A DNA stretch of 64,000 nt from an uncultured Clostridia bacterium (lineage in GTDB: Bacteria > Bacillota > Clostridia > Christensenellales > Aristaeellaceae), in the NCBI GenBank assembly GCA_946411525.1, contig CAMKEI010000006.1, positions 1 to 64,000 of the forward strand. Direction: 5' to 3'. This document shows positions 48,461 to 58,709 of this stretch, piece by piece (positions within the stretch are counted from its first letter, which is position 1; the number at the start of each line of letters is the position of its first letter). Below the pieces are notes generated by a model. The model did no database searches and was not told the DNA's origin. It saw only the letters and a program-made list of their open reading frames with translations. Position numbers and translations under genes: made by a program.

Positions 48461-48486
48461 GAAACAGGAAGCCCCGGAAGTCCGTC
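48461..48486 (+). promoter_or_regulatory. ECF-type promoter candidate GAAAC-N17-CGTC(TAATA)
   Basis: GAAAC at 48461-48465 and CGTC at 48483-48486 upstream of the 48530 gene. Confidence 0.45.
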
Positions 48487-48529
48487 TAATACACGGCAGA
48501 ACATTTTGACGGTAAAGGAGTTTTGAACC

Positions 48530-49681
48530 ATGAAAAAAATGATCGGCCTGATTCTTGCGGTAATCATACTGTTTATGTCGGTTGCCCTGGCGGAGGATCT
48601 GTCCGCCATGACGGACGCGGAACTGAAGGCGCTTCTGCTGGATGTGTATGAGGAACTGCAGAGCCGGGGATTCAATTATATCCGGAGCACGGTCGTCAGC
48701 GTCCCGGAGGACGAGGCGCTGGCTGACCGGATCACGGAGTTCTATATCAGATGGAGCGCGAACGACCTGGACGGCATGCTGGAATTGTGCGATCCCGCCT
48801 GGAAGGCGGAGCAGGAGAATCTGAAAACCGCGCTGTTCGCCATCCTGGCAAACCGGACGCCCCTCGTCTTTGCTGTTGAGGCGCCCTGTGGCGAAACAGA
48901 CGGCACCGGCACGGCAGTCGTCACCGCGCGGATAGACAGGCATAACGGTATGGATCCGCTGGATTACATTCATAACATTGTGATGAGAAAGGCGTCGGAC
49001 GGGCTGTGGTACATGGATCCCCGGTGCCTGCTGACCTATGAACCGGTTTATGCGGACAAGCAGGAAGAGCCGACGCCGGAACCGGCGGTTTCCGTCTCCT
49101 CCGCCGGTGAAGACATGCCGGATGCGCTGCTGTTCTATGTGCCGGAGGGCGGCGAATACTACCACCTGGACGATAACTGCCGGCGGGTGGCCGAAAAGTA
49201 CCTGCCGATGACCGGCGTCTTTTCCTTCCATGAGCTGAACTATGACGAATATAAGGACCTGAAGCCCTGTGGGGTCTGCGGTGCGCCGTCACGGGACGAT
49301 GCCCCGGCGCCGGCCGGTTTCTTCCTGAAGATATACGACAACAGCGGCCTGGAAAACGTCTCCTGCCTGCGGGCGGATATCTGTGTGGGTGACCGGTCCC
49401 TGGGCTTTATCTGTTCCTGTCCGGACCCGGGAGAGGATTATTACCGTTTCCCGATCGAAGCGTCTGCGCAGGAAGACCTGAAGGATATGCGCGTCGAGCT
49501 GTTCTATGTGGTGTCCGGCCTGGCGCCGGAGGAGGCGGTCCTTGCGGTGATGGCGGAACCCTCCGCAGTGGAAGAGCATAAGCTGACGGCGCTGGATTTC
49601 ATCCCGGAAGCCGGGGCAACCTGCGTCCTGAGCCTGGAGGCGGACGGCGCGGGCGGCTTCACGCTGACGCCGGCCGAATAA
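48530..49681 (+). CDS. Exported protein with Cys/His putative metal site, hypothetical
   Basis: Signal peptide MKKMIGLILAVIILFMSVALA; YYHLDDNCRRVAEKYLP...LKPCGVCGAP. Confidence 0.7.
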   Translation: MKKMIGLILAVIILFMSVALAEDLSAMTDAELKALLLDVYEELQSRGFNYIRSTVVSVPEDEALADRITEFYIRWSANDLDGMLELCDPAWKAEQENLKTALFAILANRTPLVFAVEAPCGETDGTGTAVVTARIDRHNGMDPLDYIHNIVMRKASDGLWYMDPRCLLTYEPVYADKQEEPTPEPAVSVSSAGEDMPDALLFYVPEGGEYYHLDDNCRRVAEKYLPMTGVFSFHELNYDEYKDLKPCGVCGAPSRDDAPAPAGFFLKIYDNSGLENVSCLRADICVGDRSLGFICSCPDPGEDYYRFPIEASAQEDLKDMRVELFYVVSGLAPEEAVLAVMAEPSAVEEHKLTALDFIPEAGATCVLSLEADGAGGFTLTPAE

Positions 49682-49857
49682 GCGGCCGGCAGCGGTGGCC
49701 GGCTCAGCCGGACAGATTTGCCTTTGAAACAATTACGGGAAAACAGACAGGAACCAGGAAACAGATCATTTAAACGTTCACCGCCCGGATTTGCTGTTAA
49801 TGCCCGGACTGCACCTGCAGCCCGGGCTTCTTTTCGGTCTTCCCTGCGGCGGCGTCA

Positions 49858-49893
49858 TATAAAAAGCCGCACCCCGGAGGCTGCGGCATAAGG
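49858..49893 (-). terminator. Terminator-like hairpin for the minus-strand gene
   Basis: GCCGCA...TGCGGC stem with AAAAA on plus strand. Confidence 0.5.
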
Positions 49894-49908
49894 CCGGAAT
49901 CGTTATTC

Positions 49909-50424
49909 TCAGTATACGCGCTTCACCAGGAACAGGTCGAACAGGCCGTTAACCAGGAAAGACGCCCCGATGAAGATCATGATCGCGTTGGCGATAATCC
50001 CCGGACGCATCACGATCAGCACGCCAAGCGCGATGATCACGACGCCCATGATGACGGCAATAATCCGGTTCTCCTTATCCACGCCCGCCGCCGCCAGATG
50101 GCTGAGGCCGTTCAGAATCAGGAAAACTCCCATGAGTGTCGGGAAAAAGTCCACAATCCCTTCCGCGCAGGTAATCAGGATGATTCCCGCCAGGATGGCA
50201 AGGCCTGCGATGATCAGGTCCGTCTTCAGCGTCGCCGTGGTGTCCGGCCGGATCAGGTTGATCGCCAGGTAAGCAATCCCGCCGGTAAGGATCAGGCCGC
50301 CGATAATCTTCACCAGAAGATCCAGCGCCGCCCTGCGGGCAATAATGATCACAATGCCCAGCGCCACGCTTACCAGCGCGTTGATGGTCTTGTTCTTCAG
50401 CATTTCCCTGAATCTGTACTCCAT
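49909..50424 (-). CDS. HdeD/DUF308 family membrane protein
   Basis: Repeated short TM helices; VSVALGIVIIIARRAALDLLVKIIGGLILTGGIAYL. Confidence 0.85.
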   Translation of the reverse strand: MEYRFREMLKNKTINALVSVALGIVIIIARRAALDLLVKIIGGLILTGGIAYLAINLIRPDTTATLKTDLIIAGLAILAGIILITCAEGIVDFFPTLMGVFLILNGLSHLAAAGVDKENRIIAVIMGVVIIALGVLIVMRPGIIANAIMIFIGASFLVNGLFDLFLVKRVY

Positions 50425-50563
50425 GACATATGCCTTCTTTCATCATCCGGCTTTCCCCTGCAGAAATCCGGTTATTCCCGGGGCCTGTTATACGCTGTAT
50501 CCATGCGGCTGTCAATCATGGATTACGAAAACGATCCCCTGCGGCGTTCCCGGATCCCGGGGC

Positions 50564-51736
50564 TTATTTCCTGCTGTGCCCTTCCCGCATGAAGATATAC
50601 TCCCCGGCAAACGCCATGGTGCCGTCCGCCCTGACGCCGACGCAGTAATCGTAACCGGTGCCGATGTCTGTGATATCCGTCCAGCCGGAAAGATCCGGCG
50701 GCGTTACGCCGGCCATGCCGGCGGAAAGGACCGTCCCGTCCTGTTTCAGGCCCAGGACCCACCGGTCCCCGATGACAACCTTCTTCATCCCGGTCCAGTT
50801 CCCGATGATCCGGGCCAGTTCCTCCGGCGCGGCCAGGACCGTTCCGTCTTTCCGGACTGCGGCGTAAGCGGCGCGGTATTTCCGCGTGGCGGGAGTAAAC
50901 ATGCAGGAGGACGCTTCCAGGCTGGCGATGTCCGTCCAGTTCGCCCAGTCCGCTTCCGTATCCAGGCTCTCGTCTTCCTGGACGAATACCGTGCCGTCGT
51001 CCATCAGGAGGATGCAGCGGCAGCCGTTGTCCTGGATATCCATCACGCGGGCCAGGTCTTCCGGGCCGGGCGCGCGGGGATAGATCCAGTTGCCGGAAAC
51101 CTCTTCCTCGCCCCGCAGCAGTCGGCCGTCCGTCGAGATGCCGAAAATCCATTCGTCTCCCCCGACCAGCCGCAGCCTGTGTTTGCCCAGGATGCCGTAA
51201 GGCGTGGAGTCCGCGTGATAGATTCCGTCTTTATCCAGTGCGTAATATTCCAGGCCGAGGGTACAGAAACCCGCCTGCCGGATATCGTGAAGTCCGTTCA
51301 TCCAGTTCCGGAATTCGGTCCAGCCTCCGTCATCCGCCGTATGGATCCCGGTTCCCGCCGCCGCCACCGTGCCGTCCTTCCGCAGGACGATCATGCCTGT
51401 TACGGACGCGCTCACAGATTCAGCGCCGTACCAGATCTTTTCCCCGGCGTCGATAAACTCCGCCTTCATCCAGCCGGTATAGTCCACGTTGGTGTAGTCG
51501 ACGTGGAGTCCGGCGTTGATCTCATACCAGAGCACGCCCTTGCTGTCCGTTCTGGAATCGCGGATCCAGACGCAGGTATCCCGCGGCAGCCGGACGATCG
51601 TTTTCCCGCCGACGCCCCGGCGCAGCGCCACGTCCGTGTTGTTCACGAAGCCGAAACCCAGCGTTTCCGCCGAAGCGGCTGAAACAGCGGTGAACAGGAT
51701 TGCGAAACAACAAACCAGAACGGTCAGTTTTTTCAT
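50564..51736 (-). CDS. Exported SH3-like plus RCC1-like repeat protein
   Basis: Signal peptide; GVGGKTIVRLPRDTCVWIRDS; repeated IVLRKDGTVAAAG / AAVRKDGTVLAAP / LGLKQDGTVLSAG / VGVRADGTMAFAG. Confidence 0.75.
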   Translation of the reverse strand: MKKLTVLVCCFAILFTAVSAASAETLGFGFVNNTDVALRRGVGGKTIVRLPRDTCVWIRDSRTDSKGVLWYEINAGLHVDYTNVDYTGWMKAEFIDAGEKIWYGAESVSASVTGMIVLRKDGTVAAAGTGIHTADDGGWTEFRNWMNGLHDIRQAGFCTLGLEYYALDKDGIYHADSTPYGILGKHRLRLVGGDEWIFGISTDGRLLRGEEEVSGNWIYPRAPGPEDLARVMDIQDNGCRCILLMDDGTVFVQEDESLDTEADWANWTDIASLEASSCMFTPATRKYRAAYAAVRKDGTVLAAPEELARIIGNWTGMKKVVIGDRWVLGLKQDGTVLSAGMAGVTPPDLSGWTDITDIGTGYDYCVGVRADGTMAFAGEYIFMREGHSRK

Positions 51737-51843
51737 GATTCCCCGTGTCAGCCGGTGATACCGGGCGCGTTCTCCCATATTCATCGTCCTCCATACCCTT
51801 TACCATAACAGACGAAGAAACCGGCCGTCCTGTTCCTGTTTCC

Positions 51844-53784
51844 TTATTTCTTCCGTACCCTGAAGAAGACCGCGGCCAGCGGTGGAAGGACGATTTCGCA
51901 GGAGAAGGGATGCGCTTCCTGGGGAAGTTCCTCCGCGTGGAGAACGGTGCCGTTGTAGAGGTTGCTGCCGCCGAATTCCGCCCTGTCGGAATTGAGGATT
52001 TCGGTCAGTTCACAGTCAAAGGGCAGGCCGATCCGGTAATTCAGGTAGGGCTGCGGCGTGAAGTTCACCGCGCAGACGACGCAGCTGTCCCCGTCGTCGG
52101 AACGCATGACCGCCACCACGCTGCGCTGGTTGTCGTTCACGTTCAGCCATTTGAATCCGTCCCAGCTGTCGTCGATCCTGTGCATGGCGGGTTCCCCGCT
52201 GTACAGTCTGTTCAGCGCTTTCATGTATTTCTGCAGTTCGGGATGCCGCTCATACCCGAGCAGGAACCAGTCAAGCTGCTGATAGTCCCGCCATTCCACG
52301 AACTGGCCGAATTCCCCGCCCATGAACAGCAGTTTCTTGCCGGGATGCGCCATATAATACCCGTACAGCGCGCGCAGGCTGGCGAACTTCTGCCACAGGT
52401 CGCCGGGCTGCTTATCGATCATGGAGCGCTTGCAGTGAACCACTTCGTCGTGGGAGAAGGGCAGCACATAGTTTTCGCTGAACGCGTACATCATGGAAAA
52501 AGTGATTTTGTCATGGTGATACTGCCGGTAAATCGGATCCAGGCCGATGTAGGAAAGGATATCGTTCATCCAGCCCATGTTCCACTTGAAGCTGAAGCCC
52601 AGGCCGCCGTCCGCGATGGGATGGGTCACCTTGGGAAACGCGGTGGATTCCTCCGCCACGGTGATCGCGCCGGGGCACTCCCTGCTGACGGTTTCATTGA
52701 ATTTCTGCAGGAAGCTCACCGCTTCCAGGTTTTCATGCCCGCCGTACTGATTGGGTACCCACTGGCCCGGTTCCTTGCCGAAATCCAGGTACAGCATACA
52801 GCTGACCGCGTCGCAGCGCAGGCCGTCGGCGTGGTACTCCCTGAGCCAGAAAAGCGCGTTGGACAGCAGGAAGCTGACCGCCTCCCCCCGGGCGTAGTCG
52901 AACAGCAGCGTTCCCCATTGCGGCATTTCCGCGCGGCGGGAGTCGGCATGCTCATAGCAGGGCGTTCCGTCGAACAGGCGCAGCCCCGCCTCGTCCTTGG
53001 GGAAGTGGGCGGGCACCCAGTCGAGAATCACCCCGATGCCCGCCTGGTGCAGCCGGTCTACCAGGACCCGGAGCTGGTCCGGCGTACCGTAGCGGGATGT
53101 CGGCGCGTAATAGCCGATCACCTGGTAGCCCCAGGAGCCGTCAAAAGGATGCTCCATCACCGGCATGAATTCCACATGCGTATAGCCCATATCCTGCAGA
53201 TAGGGAACCAGCAGGTCGGCAATCTCGGCGTAATTCAGGACGCGTCCGTCCTCTCCCCTGTGCCAGGTACCCAGGTGCATTTCATAGATGTTCATGGGCT
53301 CGCGGCAGGGCGTTTTCCCCTTCCGCGCTTCCATCCACTCGTTGTCGTTCCACTGATACTCCGACAGGTTCCGCAGTTTGCTGCCGTTGCTGGGCCGCAT
53401 TTCCATTTCAAAGCCGTATGGATCGGCCCGCATGTGCCATTCCCCGTTGGCGCAGAGAATGTCGTATTTATAGGTGCGGAGCAGTTCCGCTGCTTCGGGG
53501 CTGCCGTCCTTTTCCGGATCCTCCCCGGGGCGGAACATCGCGTCCGGCAGCCGCAGCTCCCAGATGCCGTCGTACTGCTTGACCATGGGAAAGGCTTCCC
53601 TGTCCCAGTTGCAGAACCCGCCCACGAGGGAAACCCGCTGGGCGTTGGGCGCCCAGACGGAGAAATGCCATTTCAGTTCCCCGTCTTCCTCCACGGGATG
53701 CGCGCCCAGAAAGTCATACGCGTCCGCGCAGCTCCCCATATGAAAGCTTTCACGCCGCTGGCCGTCCGGCGGATTGTACCACAT
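51844..53784 (-). CDS. glgB: 1,4-alpha-glucan branching enzyme
   Basis: GAHPVEEDGELKWHFSVWAPNAQRVSLVGGFCNWD; YTHVEFMPVMEHPFDGSWGYQVIGYYAPTSRYG; DGLRCDAVSCMLY. Confidence 0.96.
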   Translation of the reverse strand: MWYNPPDGQRRESFHMGSCADAYDFLGAHPVEEDGELKWHFSVWAPNAQRVSLVGGFCNWDREAFPMVKQYDGIWELRLPDAMFRPGEDPEKDGSPEAAELLRTYKYDILCANGEWHMRADPYGFEMEMRPSNGSKLRNLSEYQWNDNEWMEARKGKTPCREPMNIYEMHLGTWHRGEDGRVLNYAEIADLLVPYLQDMGYTHVEFMPVMEHPFDGSWGYQVIGYYAPTSRYGTPDQLRVLVDRLHQAGIGVILDWVPAHFPKDEAGLRLFDGTPCYEHADSRRAEMPQWGTLLFDYARGEAVSFLLSNALFWLREYHADGLRCDAVSCMLYLDFGKEPGQWVPNQYGGHENLEAVSFLQKFNETVSRECPGAITVAEESTAFPKVTHPIADGGLGFSFKWNMGWMNDILSYIGLDPIYRQYHHDKITFSMMYAFSENYVLPFSHDEVVHCKRSMIDKQPGDLWQKFASLRALYGYYMAHPGKKLLFMGGEFGQFVEWRDYQQLDWFLLGYERHPELQKYMKALNRLYSGEPAMHRIDDSWDGFKWLNVNDNQRSVVAVMRSDDGDSCVVCAVNFTPQPYLNYRIGLPFDCELTEILNSDRAEFGGSNLYNGTVLHAEELPQEAHPFSCEIVLPPLAAVFFRVRKK

Positions 53785-54000
53785 ATCACCAGTCCTCCTG
53801 TCTTTTTTCTGTGGGATGGTTTAGTCAGAACCGCGCAGAATCACGGTTTGCCGGTAAAAGATGAACTTGTCGCTGTCATGTCCTGATCCTTCTGAATCTT
53901 ACCACACCGGCCGGAAAAAGGAAAGGCGTTCATCCCTGTTCATCTTTCCGGTCCCGCGCGCCGCGTCCGTCCGGTCAGGCGTGCTGTACGGGATATCGGA

Positions 54001-55236
54001 TTATTCCTGATACTTTTCCATCACCTGTCTGATCGCCCCTTCAATATACATATGCCCGCTGACCGCCAGCGTCATGGACGAGATGTCGGCCTTTTCCGGC
54101 GGATCGTCCACGGCGGCTTCCCACTTCCTGTACGCCGCGTTCCGGTGCATATCCACCACCACCGCATAGGTGGTGGTCCGGTACGCCGCCGCCGAGCGTT
54201 CCGGCCCGGAATAATATCCGACCTGCAGGTTCTCGGCATAAATAATCACAAATGTATCCGCCTCCGACAGGCTTTTCGCCAGCAGCTCGTCCGGGACGTC
54301 ATAGAAATGCCCGTTGTACTTCAGTTCGGAAAGGGAATCATTATATGAACCGTTTTCCGTCCAGATCCCGAAAACCAGTTTCCCGGTTGCCACAGGCTGT
54401 CCGGGCAGTTCATCCATGCCGCTGTAATAATACTCCCTGATCATGTTCCTGATGCTGTCCCGGTCTTCCTCATACTGCGCTTCGGCGGCCGCCGCTGAAG
54501 CCGCGTTCTTCAGCAGGTCGTTGTATTCACTGGATTTCACCCATGCCGGATCAATACGGGCTTCACTGATCTCAATCACCGGGCGGACGCCTCTGTTGAC
54601 ATACATGGCCGTTTGTTCCCATTTCAGATCACCGCCCGCCTGGACGCAGTGGGCTCCCGTGTTTGATTTCGAGTACGACCTCAGCCACCACTCCGTGCTG
54701 CCGTCTTTGTCCGCATGAAACGACCGGCTGACAGATTCGGAAGCCGGACCGGCCAGCAGCTGTTTCGATTTGAAAAAGTATTGTTCACAGTCGTCATAGC
54801 TCAGGAGATAGACCTGGTCCTGCGTATCATTGCCGGGCTTGACCTTTGCGTTCAGCGTCCTTTTCTCCGGTGCGGGTACGGTGACCGTGTTCAGCAGCGC
54901 CTGTTCCCCGGCGGAAAAGGCCGCGTTTTTGAACTCATTGTTCAGCCACGCCCTCAGGGAGCTGGATTCCCAGGTGGCGGATTCTTTCATTCCCTCGTTG
55001 TACGGCATTGCTGCCAGGACGCGTCTGCTGAGCAGCGTTGCGTTTCCGCCCTGCAGGTCAAGAACGATCCACTCGATTTCCTCCGGGCCGTTCCCTTCGT
55101 CGGCGTCCTGCTCAAAGCGGCCGAAGGTCACGATATCGCCCACGGCAGGGGAATCTTCCGCCTCCGCGGAGATCATCCATGAAAAAACCAGACCGAGGAT
55201 TAACAGAACCGCAATCAGAACCGGACATTTTTTCAT
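54001..55236 (-). CDS. Exported DUF6273-like domain protein
   Basis: IVTFGRFEQDADEGNGPEEIEWIVLDLQGGNATLLSRRVLAAMPYN...SSLRAWLNNEFKNAAFS. Confidence 0.8.
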   Translation of the reverse strand: MKKCPVLIAVLLILGLVFSWMISAEAEDSPAVGDIVTFGRFEQDADEGNGPEEIEWIVLDLQGGNATLLSRRVLAAMPYNEGMKESATWESSSLRAWLNNEFKNAAFSAGEQALLNTVTVPAPEKRTLNAKVKPGNDTQDQVYLLSYDDCEQYFFKSKQLLAGPASESVSRSFHADKDGSTEWWLRSYSKSNTGAHCVQAGGDLKWEQTAMYVNRGVRPVIEISEARIDPAWVKSSEYNDLLKNAASAAAAEAQYEEDRDSIRNMIREYYYSGMDELPGQPVATGKLVFGIWTENGSYNDSLSELKYNGHFYDVPDELLAKSLSEADTFVIIYAENLQVGYYSGPERSAAAYRTTTYAVVVDMHRNAAYRKWEAAVDDPPEKADISSMTLAVSGHMYIEGAIRQVMEKYQE

Positions 55237-55321
55237 ATGAGCCGCCTCCCGCAGACTGTGCGTATTGTTTTTCAAAGCAAGGATCACTGTATGTATCATA
55301 TCATATCGGAGCAAAAAGAAA

Positions 55322-55353
55322 AAGCCTTCCGGATGACGTTCCGGAAGGCTTTC
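55322..55353 (-). terminator. Rho-independent terminator (minus strand)
   Basis: AGCCTTCCGGA-TGACGT-TCCGGAAGGCT with A-rich tail on plus strand. Confidence 0.7.
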
Positions 55354-55369
55354 GGCTGCATGCCGGCGC

Positions 55370-57331
55370 TTATTTGTTTATCTGGCCCGGGATATGGGGA
55401 TAAAGACCGCACCAGCAGCTTTCGCCGTCTTTGTACATCTGCAGATAGATATCCATGCCGGCCGTTTTCAGCTGATAGGTCACGGTGGCTTCCGTGTCGA
55501 AGGACGGATCGTTGGACCAGTCTTCCAGGATTTCCTCCGCGGAAATCTTCAGGGTCCTGTCTGCCCATTTCTGTGCCGCAGCCCGGTATTCCTCATCGGT
55601 CAGTTCAGCCAGGTAACCGGATTCCCTTGGATAGCTGAGGAAGACACAGGACAGTCTCAGGCCGATCGTTTGGGTGAAATACGGCGTCTGATAAACGATC
55701 ATGCTTTCCGGATTTCCGTCTGCGGATTTTTTTTCTCCGGCAGGGAAGGAATAATCGGTGCGGTACTGGACATAGGATCCGGTTCTGTCCCTGGAAAAGC
55801 CGGTTGTGGTCATTTCCGCCGGAAGGTTCAGGATTTCCTGCAGTAAATGCCTGGCGCTGCTGTCAACGAGGTCCTGATCGAGATCCCGTACCGGTTCTGC
55901 CGATTCGGCCGCTTCTTCCGTTTCGGCTGCTTCTTCCGCGCCGGTTCCGGCAGAGCCTGTCAGCACCCAGTCGTCAAACTCGGTGGCATAATCCCGGTCA
56001 TAGACGCAGCACTGGCAGTACCGCGCGTCGGCTTCATACATTTCCAGGCAGACAAGCCATTCGGTGGTCAGCAGCCGGTACTGTACGGTTCCCCAGTCCT
56101 CAAGCCGTTCGTCGAAGGCCCATTCCGACAGGATATCCTCTTCCGGAATCAGCAGGTACTTCTCCGCCCACCGCTGCGCGGATGCCGTCAGTTCTTCCGC
56201 GCTGCATCTGGCCCCGCTGCCGGATCCGTCTGCATAGGGGTAATCGATCATGACCCGGACCACAACCGGTTCCTCAGGGAAACTCTCCCCTCTCTTGGTC
56301 AGATCCTGCTCAACCATCACGCTTTCGGGTGTTTCTTCCGGCGAGTCGTACATTCCGTCACAGGATTTGCTGTCGATACGGAAACTGTTCCTGTATTCGA
56401 TATAATTCTCGCTGTACGCGTACCGGCTCTCGTCTGTGGCGGTCATGGACAGCGGCAGGGGGAACAGTTTGTGCGCGTACTGCCTGGCCTTCTTTTCCAG
56501 CAGGTCCGGCCGGATCTCCCATTCAGTTTCTTGCGCGAAGGCAAAGGCCGCCAGCTCATTGTCGGTCATGGCCCTGTAGGGATAAAAGCAGAAGGGCTCA
56601 AGGTAATCGTAGGCGGCATACTCGTATCCGGGCATCTGAGCCAGCGTGGATCGGCAGCTGGACGGGGCGGTGAAGGATTCCCTGTCCAGTATGCCGCTGC
56701 GGATCATCTTCTGGAGCTCCGCCATGCGGTTCTGTTCGTCTCCGGTCAGTCTCCGGGTCGCGGGATTGTACAGCCGGGACCTGCCGCGCGTGCAGTTTGT
56801 GCCGTCCAGCGAATCCGGATCGAAGGGAATCCCTAGCTCATCAAAGGCGGCGATCAGGCTCAGAAGCTGATCCCGGTTCATCTGGAAGTTGGGAAGAATC
56901 ACATAGAAGGTCCTGCCGCAGAAGTCTTCCGGGTCCAGCGCATAAACCCCGGCCTCGAACACTCTTTCCTGGTTCGCGTAGTGCCGGTCTTCAAACGCGG
57001 CCTGTTCCCCCGCGTCCCGGGCAGCCAGGAGTTCCCGTACCGTTGCCAGTTCCGCGTCCGTCAGCCGCGGGTAGTTCAGCTGCTCCGATTCCGCTGTGGT
57101 CCCGCGCTGCGGAAGGATACCGACAGCGGGAAGGTAGGAACCGTCGTCCTGGACCTCCTCCTCCTCTTCCGGCAGTTCTTCGTCCGTGTCGCCGCCGGCC
57201 TCTTCCGGCAGGCTGATCTCCGGTGCGGGTTCCAGTGTGTCTTCCGTAACCGCCAGGGCGGAGAAAGGGAACAGGGTCAGTGCCAGCAGAACCGCCAGCA
57301 GGGATGTGAATGAATGATTGAATCTGAACAT
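55370..57331 (-). CDS. Large exported hypothetical protein
   Basis: Signal peptide; acidic linker; two related repeats (W(A/T)EKYLLIPEEDILSEWAFD / WADRTLKISAEEILEDWSND). Confidence 0.75.
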   Translation of the reverse strand: MFRFNHSFTSLLAVLLALTLFPFSALAVTEDTLEPAPEISLPEEAGGDTDEELPEEEEEVQDDGSYLPAVGILPQRGTTAESEQLNYPRLTDAELATVRELLAARDAGEQAAFEDRHYANQERVFEAGVYALDPEDFCGRTFYVILPNFQMNRDQLLSLIAAFDELGIPFDPDSLDGTNCTRGRSRLYNPATRRLTGDEQNRMAELQKMIRSGILDRESFTAPSSCRSTLAQMPGYEYAAYDYLEPFCFYPYRAMTDNELAAFAFAQETEWEIRPDLLEKKARQYAHKLFPLPLSMTATDESRYAYSENYIEYRNSFRIDSKSCDGMYDSPEETPESVMVEQDLTKRGESFPEEPVVVRVMIDYPYADGSGSGARCSAEELTASAQRWAEKYLLIPEEDILSEWAFDERLEDWGTVQYRLLTTEWLVCLEMYEADARYCQCCVYDRDYATEFDDWVLTGSAGTGAEEAAETEEAAESAEPVRDLDQDLVDSSARHLLQEILNLPAEMTTTGFSRDRTGSYVQYRTDYSFPAGEKKSADGNPESMIVYQTPYFTQTIGLRLSCVFLSYPRESGYLAELTDEEYRAAAQKWADRTLKISAEEILEDWSNDPSFDTEATVTYQLKTAGMDIYLQMYKDGESCWCGLYPHIPGQINK

Positions 57332-57347
57332 GCGTTAATCGCTCCTT

Positions 57348-58709
57348 TCATTCACAGGATACCTGATCCGCTGTTTCAGTGTCTTCACACGGATGTAACG
57401 GGAGTGTAAACTCGACGGTCGTTCCCTTGCCGGGTTCGCTCCGGATTTCAAGCGACGTTCCGTGCAGCCCGGCGATAGCTTCGCAGATCGCCAGGCCCAG
57501 GCCGGCGCCGCCGGAAGCCCGGGTCCGGGCCGGATCGGCCTTCCAGAAGGGCTCCCTGCACTGCTTCACTTCTTCGGCCGTCATGCCCTTGCCTTCATCC
57601 GCGACGGTGAATCCCCGGGGATGCAGGGTGACCCGCACAGGTGTTTCCGTCCCGCTCTTCAGGGCGTTGTTCACAAGGTTGCGCATCAGCTGGATGATCA
57701 GGGAACGGTCCGCTGTGACGTCGGAATCGTCCCCGGCGAGCTCCGCCTCCGGCGTGACCGCCAGGGCTTCCACGGCGGCTTCCTTCAGGGAAAAGCTTTC
57801 CACGTTCAGTCCGGCGCCGTTCATCTGCGTCAGCTTCATCAGGTTCGCGTCCATATCGGACAGCCGGCGGGACTCCTTCACGATCAGGTCGCACATCTCG
57901 TTCCGCAGCGCCTCGTCCGCCGTATCATTCTGGATCAGCCGCGCGGCGCTGATCACAGAGGTCAGCGGCGTGCGCATCTCGTGAGCCAGGGCGTCGATGA
58001 GCTGCTGGCGCTGCCTGGCCTCTTCCCGGAGGGATTCCTCCCTTTTTTCCACGGCGTCGTTCATGGCGACGAACGCGTCGGTCAGTTTCCCGATCTCGTC
58101 CTGTTTCCCGGAAGGCTTCAGGCTGAAGGGCTCCCCGCTGCGAACGGCGTCCGCGGAGCGGGAGAGGGTGCTGAGCCTCCGGGTGATCCCGCGGGAAATC
58201 AGCAGGGACAGCGCCGCCGCCAGGATGATCCCGCCCACGCAGATCAGCGCGCCGTAGGTGATCTGCCGGCGGCGCGCGTCATAGAATCCGGAGAAGTCCG
58301 AGACAGTAATCAGCCGGATCCGGTCGTTCAGGGGATGGATCACGTACATCTCCTCGTCCCCGGAGGACAGGCAGGTGGAACGTTCCGTGGCGTCCAGGAA
58401 TCCGGAATAGCGCTCCGGCAGTCCCTCGTCCAGGGGCGTCCCGTCCAGGTAAACCAGAATCCGCAGGTGGCCCGCGCCGAACTGCTGCACGATTTTCTGC
58501 GCCGACTGCCCGATCGCGGCTTCTTCACTCTCCGTGCTGCGGCGGACCTCCATCATCAGGGCCCGGGCGATGGCGGCCTCCTCGTGAAGGGCGCTTTCCC
58601 GGGCGTTGGTCACGGACTGCTGAAAACTCCGGTCGACCTGCAGGTACAGCGACGCGGGCAGGATCAGCAGGAGCAGCAGGAGCATGCCGGAGATAATCTG
58701 TTTTCTCAT
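57348..58709 (-). CDS. Sensor histidine kinase
   Basis: HAMP-like, LIDALAHEMRTPLTSVISAARLIQ, GGAGLGLAICEAIAGLHG. Confidence 0.95.
   Translation of the reverse strand: MRKQIISGMLLLLLLILPASLYLQVDRSFQQSVTNARESALHEEAAIARALMMEVRRSTESEEAAIGQSAQKIVQQFGAGHLRILVYLDGTPLDEGLPERYSGFLDATERSTCLSSGDEEMYVIHPLNDRIRLITVSDFSGFYDARRRQITYGALICVGGIILAAALSLLISRGITRRLSTLSRSADAVRSGEPFSLKPSGKQDEIGKLTDAFVAMNDAVEKREESLREEARQRQQLIDALAHEMRTPLTSVISAARLIQNDTADEALRNEMCDLIVKESRRLSDMDANLMKLTQMNGAGLNVESFSLKEAAVEALAVTPEAELAGDDSDVTADRSLIIQLMRNLVNNALKSGTETPVRVTLHPRGFTVADEGKGMTAEEVKQCREPFWKADPARTRASGGAGLGLAICEAIAGLHGTSLEIRSEPGKGTTVEFTLPLHPCEDTETADQVSCE

Noticed and set aside
51745-53886. 713-aa plus-strand ORF
   Set aside because: Antisense to glgB, no recognisable motifs.
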